A DNA stretch of 64,000 nucleotides from Hamadaea sp013361475 (GTDB lineage Bacteria; Actinomycetota; Actinomycetes; Mycobacteriales; Micromonosporaceae): assembly GCF_040654195.1 (NCBI RefSeq), contig NZ_JBFAHM010000019.1, positions 33,402-97,401 of the forward strand, written 5' to 3'. This document shows, piece after piece, positions 25,516 to 33,516 of the stretch. The notes below the pieces were generated by a model. That model ran no database searches, was not told where the DNA came from, and saw nothing but the letters and a program-made list of their open reading frames with translations. The position numbers and the translations under genes were made by a program. Positions within the stretch are counted from its first letter, which is position 1; every line of letters starts with the position of its first letter.

Positions 25516-27621
25516 GTGACCGAAGGCCTGGCAGCTCCGGACCCGTTCGACGCATCCGAACCGCCCGTGCTCAGCGGCGTACGCGGAGTCGTGACCTTGG
25601 TTGAGGGGACCACGTTCTGCATCAGCGAAGCGACCGGCGACATCGTCGGCAACGGCCTGCAAGGGCTCTACTTCCGCGACGCCCGGATCTTGTCGAGGTG
25701 GCTATTGCGGCTCGACGGGCAGGCTCCGCAGCCGTTGTCGGTGGTCGACAGCGACGCCTTCACCGCCCGGTTCATCGGCCGCCGTCCCGCCGTGCCGGGC
25801 AAGCACGACAGCACCATGTTGGTGGATCGCCAGCGCTGGCTCGGCCGGGGGATGCGTGAGGTGATCACCCTGACCAACGTCGCGCGGGAGGCCACCGCCG
25901 TCGGCGTCGAGCTGCAGGTGGACACCGACTTCGCCGACCTGTTCGCCGTCAAGGAAGGTCGCCCCGGCGCGCCCTCTCCGCGTACGACTAGATCTGGCAT
26001 GGAGCTGTTCTTCAGCCGGGAGGACGGGTCGCGCGGCCTGTTGGTGCACGCGGCCGGCGAGCCGACGGTGAGCGCCGCGGGCCTGGTGTGGCAGGTGGTG
26101 ATCCCGCCGCGGGAGAGCTGGACGGTGGAGCTGATCGCGCAGCCGGTGGTGGCGAACTGCCGGATCGAGCCGCGCTTTCGCGACCTGCCGGCCGAGCAGG
26201 ACGAGCCGGGCTGGCGCGACCGCGCCACCGAGCTGCGAGTCGATCATCCGGGGCTGGCTCGGATCCTCCGGCGGACGGTGCATGACCTGGAAGCGCTGCG
26301 CATGATCGACCAGGACGAGCCGCAACGGATCTACGTGGCCGCCGGAGCACCCTGGTTCATGACCCTGTTCGGCCGCGACAGCCTGCTGACCAGCTGGATG
26401 ACCCTGCCGCTCGACCCGACCCTGGCGGTCGGCACGCTGCAGACGCTCGCCGCCCTCCAGGGCACCCAACATGATCCGCGCACCGAGGAGCAGCCCGGGC
26501 GCATCCTGCACGAGATGCGACTCGGGCCGCAGAACGTCGAGACGCTCGGCGGCATGAACTACTACGGCACGGTCGACGCGACGCCGCTGTTCGTCGCGCT
26601 GCTGGGCGAGGTTTGGCGGTGGGGCGCCGCGGAGAGCACGGTCCGCGCGCTGCTCCCGGCGGCCGACGCGGCACTGTCCTGGATGGAGCGGCACGGCGAC
26701 CGGGACGGCGACGGCTTCCTCGAATATCAGCGCGCCACCGATCGCGGCCTGGAGAACCAGGGCTGGAAGGACAGCTGGGACGGCATCAACGACGCCACCG
26801 GCCGGCTCGCCGAGCCGCCGATCGCGCTCGCGGAAGCGCAGGGGTACGCATACGCGGCGTGGCTGGCACGAGCCGAGCTGGCCGAGGCGGTCGGCGAACG
26901 GGCCACCGCGTCGGCCTGCCGAGCCAAGGCGGAGAAGCTGCAGCAGCTGTTCACCGAGCGGTTCTGGCTGCCCGAGGACGGGTTCTACGCGATCGCCCTG
27001 GACGGGCACAAACGCCCGGTCGACTCGATCACCAGCAACCCGGCGCACTGCCTGTGGAGCGGCATCGTGCCGGACGAGCACGCCGAACGCATCGTGTCCG
27101 GCCTGGCCGAGCTGGACTCCGGTTTCGGGCTGCGGACGCTGTCGGAGCGCATGGGGGCGTACAACCCGATGAGCTATCACAACGGCTCGATCTGGCCGCA
27201 CGACACCGCGATCGCGGTCGCCGGCCTCATGCGGTACGCCCACATCCCGGGCGCCGTCACGCTCGCCCACCGGCTCGCCGACGGCCTCGTCCGGGCTGGC
27301 CAGGCGTTCGGCGGACGGCTGCCGGAGTTGTTCTGCGGGTTCTCCGCCGACGCCTTCAGCCCGCCGATCCCCTACCCGACCTCGTGCTCGCCGCAGGCGT
27401 GGGCGAGTGCGGCTCCCCTGCTGCTGGTGCGCTCGTTCCTCGGCCTGGACCCGGACGTGCCGAATCGGCGGCTGCGCCTGGCCCCGGCGTTGCCGCCGTC
27501 TTGGGGCCGGGTCAGCCTGGGGCGGTTGCGCCTCGGCGACTACAACCTACGAGTGGGCGCTTCGGCGAGCGGAGCGCACATCAGCGGACTGCCTCGCGAG
27601 TGGACGGTGGTCCGGTCGTGA
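25516..27621 (+). CDS. amylo-alpha-1,6-glucosidase / glycogen debranching-type glycoside hydrolase
   Basis: A 701-residue cytoplasmic protein. Residues 20-250 match the N-terminal beta-rich domain of bacterial debranching enzymes (GDIVGNGLQGLYFRDARILS). The C-terminal (alpha/alpha)6 barrel (about 280-690) includes PWFMTLFGRDSLLTSWMTLP, LENQGWKDSWDGI and MSYHNGSIWPHDTAIAVAGL. The acids in GRDSLL and WKDSWD are likely active-site residues. It would hydrolyse alpha-1,6 branches or a similar oligosaccharide. The start is GTG 25516. It is divergent from a GT4 gene, suggesting a linked alpha-glucan or compatible-solute role. Confidence 0.9.
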   Translation: MTEGLAAPDPFDASEPPVLSGVRGVVTLVEGTTFCISEATGDIVGNGLQGLYFRDARILSRWLLRLDGQAPQPLSVVDSDAFTARFIGRRPAVPGKHDSTMLVDRQRWLGRGMREVITLTNVAREATAVGVELQVDTDFADLFAVKEGRPGAPSPRTTRSGMELFFSREDGSRGLLVHAAGEPTVSAAGLVWQVVIPPRESWTVELIAQPVVANCRIEPRFRDLPAEQDEPGWRDRATELRVDHPGLARILRRTVHDLEALRMIDQDEPQRIYVAAGAPWFMTLFGRDSLLTSWMTLPLDPTLAVGTLQTLAALQGTQHDPRTEEQPGRILHEMRLGPQNVETLGGMNYYGTVDATPLFVALLGEVWRWGAAESTVRALLPAADAALSWMERHGDRDGDGFLEYQRATDRGLENQGWKDSWDGINDATGRLAEPPIALAEAQGYAYAAWLARAELAEAVGERATASACRAKAEKLQQLFTERFWLPEDGFYAIALDGHKRPVDSITSNPAHCLWSGIVPDEHAERIVSGLAELDSGFGLRTLSERMGAYNPMSYHNGSIWPHDTAIAVAGLMRYAHIPGAVTLAHRLADGLVRAGQAFGGRLPELFCGFSADAFSPPIPYPTSCSPQAWASAAPLLLVRSFLGLDPDVPNRRLRLAPALPPSWGRVSLGRLRLGDYNLRVGASASGAHISGLPREWTVVRS

Positions 27622-27623
27622 GG

Positions 27624-27950
27624 TCAGCGCGTCTGCGGTGACAGCATCGTCGCGACTCCGGTGACCTCCAGCACCCGGGCCACCCAGTGCCGCGCGCCCC
27701 GGACCGACAGCTGCAGTCCGGCTTGCCGGGCCGACCGGTACGCCTCGACGAGCGCGCGTACGCCGGTGGAGTCGATGAACGTGACGCCGGCCAGGTCGAT
27801 GACGACATCGCGTCGTTCCTCGGTCGCCGAGTGCAGTTCGTCGGCCAGTTGGGCGACGGTGGTCAGGTCGACGTCACCCCGGACGATCACCGCGGTGGCG
27901 TCCGGTTCCGACTTTCGTTCTACCGCGAAATCCAGGTCATCCATACGCAT
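27624..27950 (-). CDS. STAS domain protein (anti-sigma factor antagonist type)
   Basis: A 108-residue anti-anti-sigma-type protein. The phosphorylatable serine region is VTFIDSTGVRALVEAYRSA, with the expected Ser in D-S-T-G. Proteins of this kind displace a sigma factor from its anti-sigma kinase when dephosphorylated. The SpoIIE phosphatase and SigF-type sigma at 20.8-24.0 kb are plausible partners, although they are not adjacent. The start could be 27950 or ATG 27944 (MDDLDFAVE); neither has a strong ribosome site. It is tail-to-tail with the glucosidase gene, 2 bp apart. Confidence 0.88.
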   Translation of the reverse strand: MRMDDLDFAVERKSEPDATAVIVRGDVDLTTVAQLADELHSATEERRDVVIDLAGVTFIDSTGVRALVEAYRSARQAGLQLSVRGARHWVARVLEVTGVATMLSPQTR

Positions 27951-27978
27951 CGCCGCAATCGGCGCACATCCGTTTCTT

Positions 27979-28383
27979 CTAGAGGCGCATAGTCTCGACC
28001 GAACTTACCCGCTTGCGCCGGGAAGCGGGAGCCGGAACCGCCGGAACCGCACGAACCGCAGTGCCGTATGCGCAGATCTCGTTCCAGACCTCGGTGACCT
28101 GCCGGTGGTCCATCCGCATCGCGATCACGGCGTTCGCCCCGATCTGGCGGGCGTGGTACGCCATCATCTCGATCGCCTCCTCCCGGCATCGCCGCATGAG
28201 GTCCATACGTTCGGTGTTGGAGACCCCTTGCCCATCCGCCAGCGATCGCATGCCTTCCAGGTACGGGCTGATCGAATGCGGGGATACCCCGACGACGGCG
28301 CCCAGAATCGTCTCGACCTCGTATCCGGCGATCCACTCGGTCGTCACGACGACGATCCCGGATCGCATCCCAGCCACTTCCAT
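27979..28383 (-). CDS. YbjQ family (UPF0145) protein
   Basis: A 134-residue protein of the YbjQ/heavy-metal-binding-like family, which forms pentameric barrels. Typical stretches are IVVVTTEWIAGYEVETILGA, CREEAIEMMAYHARQIGANA and VIAMRMD. ATG 28383 is the chosen start; a TTG at 28389 and ATG 28368 are alternatives. The function of the family is not known; some members occur with membrane-stress genes. The tail is basic and proline-rich. It is followed closely (28 bp) by the STAS gene on the same strand, perhaps as one unit. Confidence 0.87.
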   Translation of the reverse strand: MEVAGMRSGIVVVTTEWIAGYEVETILGAVVGVSPHSISPYLEGMRSLADGQGVSNTERMDLMRRCREEAIEMMAYHARQIGANAVIAMRMDHRQVTEVWNEICAYGTAVRAVPAVPAPASRRKRVSSVETMRL

Positions 28384-28621
28384 CGCCAAACCTGCCCATC
28401 GCCCCGGGGACGCTTACGAACTGCGGAAAAGCACCGCTCTAGGGAAAAACGGCCAATACCCACCGGCGGCTGACGCAAACCGCCCGAGTGAGTGACGCCC
28501 CCGCTACGCGTGCCACCCCGTTCGGGTGACCGTCGTTCGGCGTTTCCAGCGCGACACGCCGTGACAGACATGGGTCCAATTCGCAATAGGGGCAATTTGC
28601 ATACCGGCGTTTTACCTGGGT

Positions 28622-29704
28622 ATGGACGCCGTCGTGGAATCGCTCAGCATAGTGATGGTCGCGCCGCCCTATTTCGATCTACCGCCCGCCGGATACGGCG
28701 GGATCGAGGCGGTCGTGGCCGATCTGACGGACGGCCTGATGGCCGCCGGACACAAGGTGACACTGGTCGGCGCGGGGCGGAACGGCACACTCGGGGAACT
28801 GATCCCCGTCTGGCCGGGCACGCTCGGCGACCGGCTCGGGGATTCGGCGGTCGAGGTGGAGATCGCGCTGATGACCCGCCGGGCCGTGCAGAAACTGATC
28901 GCCCGCCGGGCGGTCGACGTGGTGCATGACCACACCTTCTCGGGCCCGCTCAACGGGGCGATCTACGCCGACCTCGGCGTACCGGCGCTGACCACGGTGC
29001 ACGGTCCGGCCCACGAGCAGAACCGCCGGTTCTACCGGGCACTGGGCACCGACGTGGGGCTGATCTCCATCAGCGGTCAGCAACGGCGGCTCGCGCCCGA
29101 GCTGAACTGGGTCGGCACGGTCTACAACGGACTACGCCCGAACGACTGGCCGTACTCCGAGCGCAAACAGGACTACGCGCTCTTCCTCGGCCGCTATCAC
29201 CCGACCAAGGGCGCGCACCTCGCGATCGAGGCCGCGCACCGGGCCGGCCTGCCGCTCATCATGGCGGGCAAGAAGATGGAGGCCGTCGAGAAGGAGTACT
29301 TCGAGGAGGTCATCGAGCCGATGCTGGGCCCGGACGACGTCGCCATGGGCGTCGCCGACGCCGCACAGAAGCGGGAACTGCTGGTCAACGCCCGTTGCCT
29401 GCTGTTCCCCATCACCTGGCAGGAGCCGTTCGGCATGGTGATGATCGAGTCCATGGTCTGCGGCACGCCAGTCGTCGCGCTCCGCTCCGGGTCGGTTCCC
29501 GAAGTCGTGGAGCACGGGGTCACCGGCCTCATCTGCGAGGACCCGGACGAACTGCCCGAGGCGTTGCACGACGTGACCCGGATCGACCCGGCCGCCTGCC
29601 GCCGCCGGGTGTCGGAGATGTTCAGCGCCAAGGCGATGGCCCGCGGGTACGCGCAGGTGTACCAGCAGGCGGTGGAGTCGGCCAACCGGCTCGCCCTCGT
29701 CTGA
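28622..29704 (+). CDS. GT4 family glycosyltransferase
   Basis: A 360-residue GT-B glycosyltransferase. The N-terminal Rossmann domain starts MVAPPYFDLPPAGYGGIEAV, a pattern shared by a widespread group of small GT4 enzymes. VHDHTFSGPLNGAIY and the C-terminal FLGRYHPTKGAHLAIEAAHR with EPFGMVMIESMVCGTPVVAL carry the sugar-nucleotide site. The acceptor is unknown. The upstream 238-bp gap holds no gene I recognise. A perfect GC-rich hairpin follows the stop. Confidence 0.91.
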   Translation: MDAVVESLSIVMVAPPYFDLPPAGYGGIEAVVADLTDGLMAAGHKVTLVGAGRNGTLGELIPVWPGTLGDRLGDSAVEVEIALMTRRAVQKLIARRAVDVVHDHTFSGPLNGAIYADLGVPALTTVHGPAHEQNRRFYRALGTDVGLISISGQQRRLAPELNWVGTVYNGLRPNDWPYSERKQDYALFLGRYHPTKGAHLAIEAAHRAGLPLIMAGKKMEAVEKEYFEEVIEPMLGPDDVAMGVADAAQKRELLVNARCLLFPITWQEPFGMVMIESMVCGTPVVALRSGSVPEVVEHGVTGLICEDPDELPEALHDVTRIDPAACRRRVSEMFSAKAMARGYAQVYQQAVESANRLALV

Positions 29705-29719
29705 CGTTCCCTTGATGCA

Positions 29720-29752
29720 CGCGGCCCGCGGAGGTGCACACCGCGGGCCGCG
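29720..29752. terminator. bidirectional hairpin terminator after the GT4 gene
   Basis: CGCGGCCCGCGG and CCGCGGGCCGCG form a perfect 12-bp stem with a nine-base loop, between the convergent GT4 and metallophosphoesterase genes. It has no long T-run (TTCTGTGT follows on the plus strand), as is common for actinobacterial hairpins. Confidence 0.75.
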
Positions 29753-29781
29753 TTCTGTGTCGCTGTGGTTGTCCGGTGAAC

Positions 29782-30507
29782 TCAGCAGGTCTGGTCGATC
29801 GTGAACACGCTGTACGCCTGCCGGATGACCGGGTGGGCCACGTTCCGCACGCGTACGCCGCCCGGGGTCACTCCGCGTTCCACGCCGGCGTGGGCGTGCC
29901 CGTGAACGGCCAGCTGAGTCGGCACCGCGTCGATCGCCTCCGCCAGCAGGTAGGAGCCGAGGAACGGGTAGATCTCCAGCGGTTCGCCCTGCAGCGTGTC
30001 CGGCACGGGTGAATAGTGCGTCAGCGCTACGCGTACGTCGCATTCAAGCGACTCCAGCGCCTTCGTGAGCAAGCTGGCACTGAACTCCGTATGCCGTACG
30101 AAGTCCTTCATCTCCGGTTCGCCGAACGCCGTCGCGCACCGACCGGCGAAGCCGCCGCCGAAGCCCTTGGCCCCGGCGACGCCCAGCCGTCCGTTCTGGG
30201 TGTCGACGACGGTCGCCTCCCCCTCCAGCACGGTCAGCCCGGCGGCCTGCAGAATCCCGGTGACATCAGTGACCCGGTCGCTGTGGTAGTCGTGGTTGCC
30301 CAGGACCGCCACCACCGGAACGTCCAGCCCGCCAAACTCCTGGGCCACGCACTCGGCCTCCTCCGGCGTACCGTGCCGGGTCAGGTCGCCCGCGAGCAGC
30401 AGGACGTCGGCATGCTCGGCCACATCGTCCAACGCCGGCCGGAACCGGCCGACGACGTCCTTGTCGATGTGTACGTCACCGACCGCTCCAACTCGTACGC
30501 GTCCCAT
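29782..30507 (-). CDS. calcineurin-like metallophosphoesterase
   Basis: A 241-residue binuclear-metal phosphoesterase. The family motifs are all visible: GDVH (residues 10-13), LLLAGDLTRHG, VLGNHDYHSD, VALTHYSP and the C-terminal VHGHAHAG. It lacks a signal peptide. Related small enzymes hydrolyse phosphodiesters or nucleotides; the actual substrate is not known. It is the last gene of an operon with a BON-like protein and a nucleotidyltransferase; its ATG overlaps the stop of the BON gene by one base. Confidence 0.92.
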   Translation of the reverse strand: MGRVRVGAVGDVHIDKDVVGRFRPALDDVAEHADVLLLAGDLTRHGTPEEAECVAQEFGGLDVPVVAVLGNHDYHSDRVTDVTGILQAAGLTVLEGEATVVDTQNGRLGVAGAKGFGGGFAGRCATAFGEPEMKDFVRHTEFSASLLTKALESLECDVRVALTHYSPVPDTLQGEPLEIYPFLGSYLLAEAIDAVPTQLAVHGHAHAGVERGVTPGGVRVRNVAHPVIRQAYSVFTIDQTC

Positions 30508-30785
30508 CAGTGCCGATCCTCACTGGTCGCGCCCGCGACCGGGCGGCCGGTCAGTTCCTCCGACTCCTGCGGCTTGTGCACCCGCGGCACGGTCAGCTCG
30601 TTGCGGATGGTCAGCTCCGGAAAGGCCTCGGCGATCCGCAGCTCGGCCTCGCGGCACCGCTCCTCGCTTTCCACCTCGCCCCGCAGCACGAGCACGTCGT
30701 CCCGGCGGACGGCGTCGATGCCCAGCTCGCCACCGTCCTCGGCGAGCAGGCGTTGCACCTGGGCCAGCAGATATTCGTCCTTCAT
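30507..30785 (-). CDS. BON-like small protein
   Basis: A 92-residue cytoplasmic protein whose residues 25-70 match a BON domain: the strand VLVLRGEVESEE, then CREAELRIAEAF and LTIRNELTV. BON domains often bind phospholipid or membranes, but this protein has no signal peptide or membrane helix, so the role is unclear. The C-terminal 25 residues (HKPQESEELTGRPVAG...) are likely disordered. Its start and stop each overlap neighbours by one base, so translation should be coupled within the three-gene operon. Confidence 0.78.
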   Translation of the reverse strand: MKDEYLLAQVQRLLAEDGGELGIDAVRRDDVLVLRGEVESEERCREAELRIAEAFPELTIRNELTVPRVHKPQESEELTGRPVAGATSEDRH

Positions 30786-31372
30786 CAGGCGTCTCCCGTC
30801 TCCAACTGCGGCGGGGTGATCTCCAGCAGCTCCGCCAGGCGGATGAAGGCCGCCGCGTAGGGAGATTCCTTGGTCTCCCGGCGTACGCGGCTCCAGTCGA
30901 TCCGCTCGCGCAGCGAGCGGGCCAGCGGCAGCCCTTTGGAGTAGTCGCAGTAGTGCTCGTTGAAGGTCAGCAGCTTGTGCACCATCAGCGTGGTCGGCGA
31001 GAGCACCGGCATGCTGAGCGCGGCGACCTTCATCACGGTCGAGTCGGCGAGGGTGTCGTCGTCGACCTCGCGGTCGACCGGACGGTGGATCAGGTCCACC
31101 AGAGTGCCCTCGTGGTACGCCTTGACCAGCCAGTCCTCCGGGGGACGGTGGGTCTTCAGACCGGCGGCCGTCATCGCCTCCAGGGACCGGTCGACGTCCT
31201 CCGCCTTGATCAGGAAATCGACGTCATGGTCGCTGGACGCGCCACCGTGTGCGTAGACGGCGTACCCCCCGGCCAGCACGAACGGGATCTCCGCGCTCTT
31301 GAGCACGCTCGCCGCCACTTTCAGGGCCTCGATCAGCACCTCGTCTTCGGCTCTGGTCACATCGGCTGGCAT
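30785..31372 (-). CDS. nucleotidyltransferase-fold protein (AbiEii/MNT-like)
   Basis: A 195-residue protein of the polymerase-beta-like nucleotidyltransferase fold. The motif FVLAGGYAVYAHGGASSDHD gives the G-G-x...D-x-D metal-binding arrangement (DHDVDFL). The rest is helical with a possible substrate pocket (LVDLIHRPVD). Members include toxin-type AbiEii proteins and housekeeping nucleotidyltransferases; no antitoxin partner is adjacent, so I do not call it a toxin. ATG 31372 (MPADVTRAE) was chosen over the GTG-extended ORF. It begins the operon with the BON-like and metallophosphoesterase genes. Confidence 0.8.
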   Translation of the reverse strand: MPADVTRAEDEVLIEALKVAASVLKSAEIPFVLAGGYAVYAHGGASSDHDVDFLIKAEDVDRSLEAMTAAGLKTHRPPEDWLVKAYHEGTLVDLIHRPVDREVDDDTLADSTVMKVAALSMPVLSPTTLMVHKLLTFNEHYCDYSKGLPLARSLRERIDWSRVRRETKESPYAAAFIRLAELLEITPPQLETGDA

Positions 31373-31460
31373 ACCCTGATCACGGGCGGGGTACACGCGG
31401 CAGCACCAGCGACCGCCGACCAGCACCCGTGAGCGCCGGTGAGCGCCGCTGCGCGAGCGA

Positions 31461-31512
31461 AGGGGCCGGCGCCCCGAAGAGCACCGGCCCCTGATCGACC
31501 TCCCCAGGTCGA
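31461..31512 (-). terminator. paired hairpin terminators after the symporter gene
   Basis: The hairpin TCGACCT/AGGTCGA (31495-31501, 31506-31512) is followed, in the minus direction, by AGGGGCCGG/CCGGCCCCT (31461-31469, 31484-31492). Both lie within 70 bp past the stop codon of the MctP-like gene. There are no strong T-runs. Confidence 0.6.
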
Positions 31513-31527
31513 GTCTTCAGCGGCAGG

Positions 31528-33156
31528 TCAGGCCACGGCCGCCTCGGTCGGCGTGACCGAGCCCTGCGGCTCGTCCTCGTCGACGAAGTAGTCCGGCCTG
31601 GCCGTGCCGTCCGTTCCGTCGGCCACCTTGAACGCCCGTAGCAGAACCGTGCCGAGCGCCGCCACCAGGAGGTTCACCGCGACCGCGACGAGCCCCGCGT
31701 AGATCGTCATCTTCGTGTCGAAGCCGAGCTTCGACAACGGGAAGTTCGATCCGGCGAAGTGGTCCCTAGTGGCGTTGCTGACGTTGTACAACATCCACAT
31801 GCCGAACGCCATTCCGGCAACCCAGCCCGCGATCAAAGCTCCCTTGTGGAACCACCGGGTGAACAGTCCGATCGCGACGGACGGCAGGGTCTGCAGGATG
31901 ATCACGCCGCCGATGAGCTGAAGGTCGATGGAGAACTGCGGGTCCAGCAGGACGATGCAGAGCAGTGCGCCGACCTTGACCACCAGCGAGGTGATCTTGC
32001 TGACCTTCGCCTCCTGCGCGGGCGTGGCCTCCTTGTTGAGGTACTCCTTGTAGATGTTGCGGGTGAACAGGTTCGCCGCGGCGATCGACATGATGGCGGC
32101 CGGGACGAGCGCGCCGATCCCGATCGCGGCGAACGCGACGCCCGCGAACCAGGCCGGGAACTGGCCCTGGAACAGCAGCGGCACGACCGTGTTCGTGTCC
32201 GGCGTCTTCGTCCCGGGCAGCGGCGTCACCTTGGCGGCGATCGCGGCGAACCCGAGCAACGCCAGCAGCCCGAGCAGCAGCGAGTACGCCGGCAGCGCCG
32301 ACATGTTCCGCTTGATCACGTTGCGGTTCTTCGACGCCAGCACCCCGGTCACCGAGTGCGGGTAGAGGAACAGCGCCAACGCCGAACCCAACGCGAGGCT
32401 GATGTATTGCAGCTGATTGTTGGCGTTCAGCAGGATGCCGTCGGCCGGGTTGGCCGAAGCCTGGAACTTCGCGTCGGCGGCGGCGAAGATGCCGTCCCAG
32501 CCGCCGAGCTTGCTCGGCAGGATGAAGATCGCCGCAAGGATCACGACGTAGATCAGCGAGTCCTTGACGAAGGCTATCAGGGCCGGCGCCCGCAGACCCG
32601 ACTGATACGTGTACGCCGCCAGGATGGCGAACGCGATGATGATCGGCAGGTGCCGGGCGACCGTGGAGTCGCCGGTGAGGCCGATCGTCTTGAGCACCGC
32701 CTCGATGCCGACGAGCTGCAACGCGATGTACGGCATGGTGGCGACGATGCCGGTGATCGCGACCAGCAGCGCCAGCGTCGGCGAGCCGAACCGCACCCGG
32801 ACGAAGTCGGCCGGGGTGACCAGCCGGTGCTTGTGCGACACCGACCAGAGCCGGATCAGGATCAGGAAGAAGATCGGGTACAGGACGATGGTGTACGGCA
32901 CGGCGTAGAAGCCCAGCGCGCCCGCGCCGAAGACCAGGGCCGGGACGGCGACGAAGGTGTACGCCGTGTATAGGTCACCGCCGATGAGGAACCAGGTGAT
33001 CCAGGAGCCGAAGTTACGGCCGCCGAGACCCCATTCGTCGAGGTGCTCCATGGTGGCCGGGCGGCGCCAGCGGGCCGCGACGAAACCCATCGCGCTCACC
33101 GCGACGAACAGCACCGCGAAGACGACCAGCTCCACTACGTGGATGTTCTTCCACAT
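31528..33156 (-). CDS. sodium:solute symporter, monocarboxylate (MctP-like) type
   Basis: A 542-residue integral membrane protein with about 13 hydrophobic segments of the SSS (LeuT-fold) family. The N-terminus VVELVVFAVLFVAVSAMGFV and the following GGRNFGSWITWFLIGGDLYT identify the MctP group, which imports lactate, pyruvate and other short monocarboxylates, often with alanine. Length is normal. The upstream DUF3311 gene overlaps by one base, the usual two-gene arrangement for actinobacterial members. The C-terminal tail (PDYFVDEDEPQGSV) is cytoplasmic. Confidence 0.93.
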   Translation of the reverse strand: MWKNIHVVELVVFAVLFVAVSAMGFVAARWRRPATMEHLDEWGLGGRNFGSWITWFLIGGDLYTAYTFVAVPALVFGAGALGFYAVPYTIVLYPIFFLILIRLWSVSHKHRLVTPADFVRVRFGSPTLALLVAITGIVATMPYIALQLVGIEAVLKTIGLTGDSTVARHLPIIIAFAILAAYTYQSGLRAPALIAFVKDSLIYVVILAAIFILPSKLGGWDGIFAAADAKFQASANPADGILLNANNQLQYISLALGSALALFLYPHSVTGVLASKNRNVIKRNMSALPAYSLLLGLLALLGFAAIAAKVTPLPGTKTPDTNTVVPLLFQGQFPAWFAGVAFAAIGIGALVPAAIMSIAAANLFTRNIYKEYLNKEATPAQEAKVSKITSLVVKVGALLCIVLLDPQFSIDLQLIGGVIILQTLPSVAIGLFTRWFHKGALIAGWVAGMAFGMWMLYNVSNATRDHFAGSNFPLSKLGFDTKMTIYAGLVAVAVNLLVAALGTVLLRAFKVADGTDGTARPDYFVDEDEPQGSVTPTEAAVA

Positions 33157-33401
33157 CAGCGGTCACCTCCAGACACGGTGCCGCGACGCTTGGTCATCTG
33201 GTAGACGACGGTGGTGGTGGTCACGCCCAGCACGATGAAGGCGAGCTGGAGCCAGTAGAAAAGGGGAAAGCCGAGTAGTTCCGGCTCCTTCGCGTTGAAC
33301 AGGGCGGGGATGAGCGGCACCACGATCGGGATGATCAGCAGCCAGTTCCAGACGCTGCGATCGCCTGCCGAATCGGTGGTGGGCTGGGCAGGTTCACCCA
33401 T
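33156..33401 (-). CDS. DUF3311 small membrane subunit
   Basis: An 81-residue protein with two transmembrane helices (WNWLLIIPIVVPLIPALF and YWLQLAFIVLGVTTTTVVYQ). DUF3311 proteins accompany SSS monocarboxylate symporters and are presumed small accessory subunits. The start is ATG 33401 and the stop shares one base with the symporter start, so they are translated together. There is no regulator next to it. Confidence 0.9.
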   Translation of the reverse strand: MGEPAQPTTDSAGDRSVWNWLLIIPIVVPLIPALFNAKEPELLGFPLFYWLQLAFIVLGVTTTTVVYQMTKRRGTVSGGDR

Positions 33402-33516
33402 GGAGCGCCTCCTTGGAATCGCGGGTCGCGCGAAGGAGACCAGATCTTGAGAGGGGCCGACAGTCGCGCGTACGCCGCTGAGCGCCGAACGGTCACCCCG
33501 CTGCGCCGAACGGTTG

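Noticed and set aside
30785..31372. AbiEii-type toxin
   Set aside because: There is no AbiEi antitoxin next to it, and its operon partners are a BON-like protein and a metallophosphoesterase.
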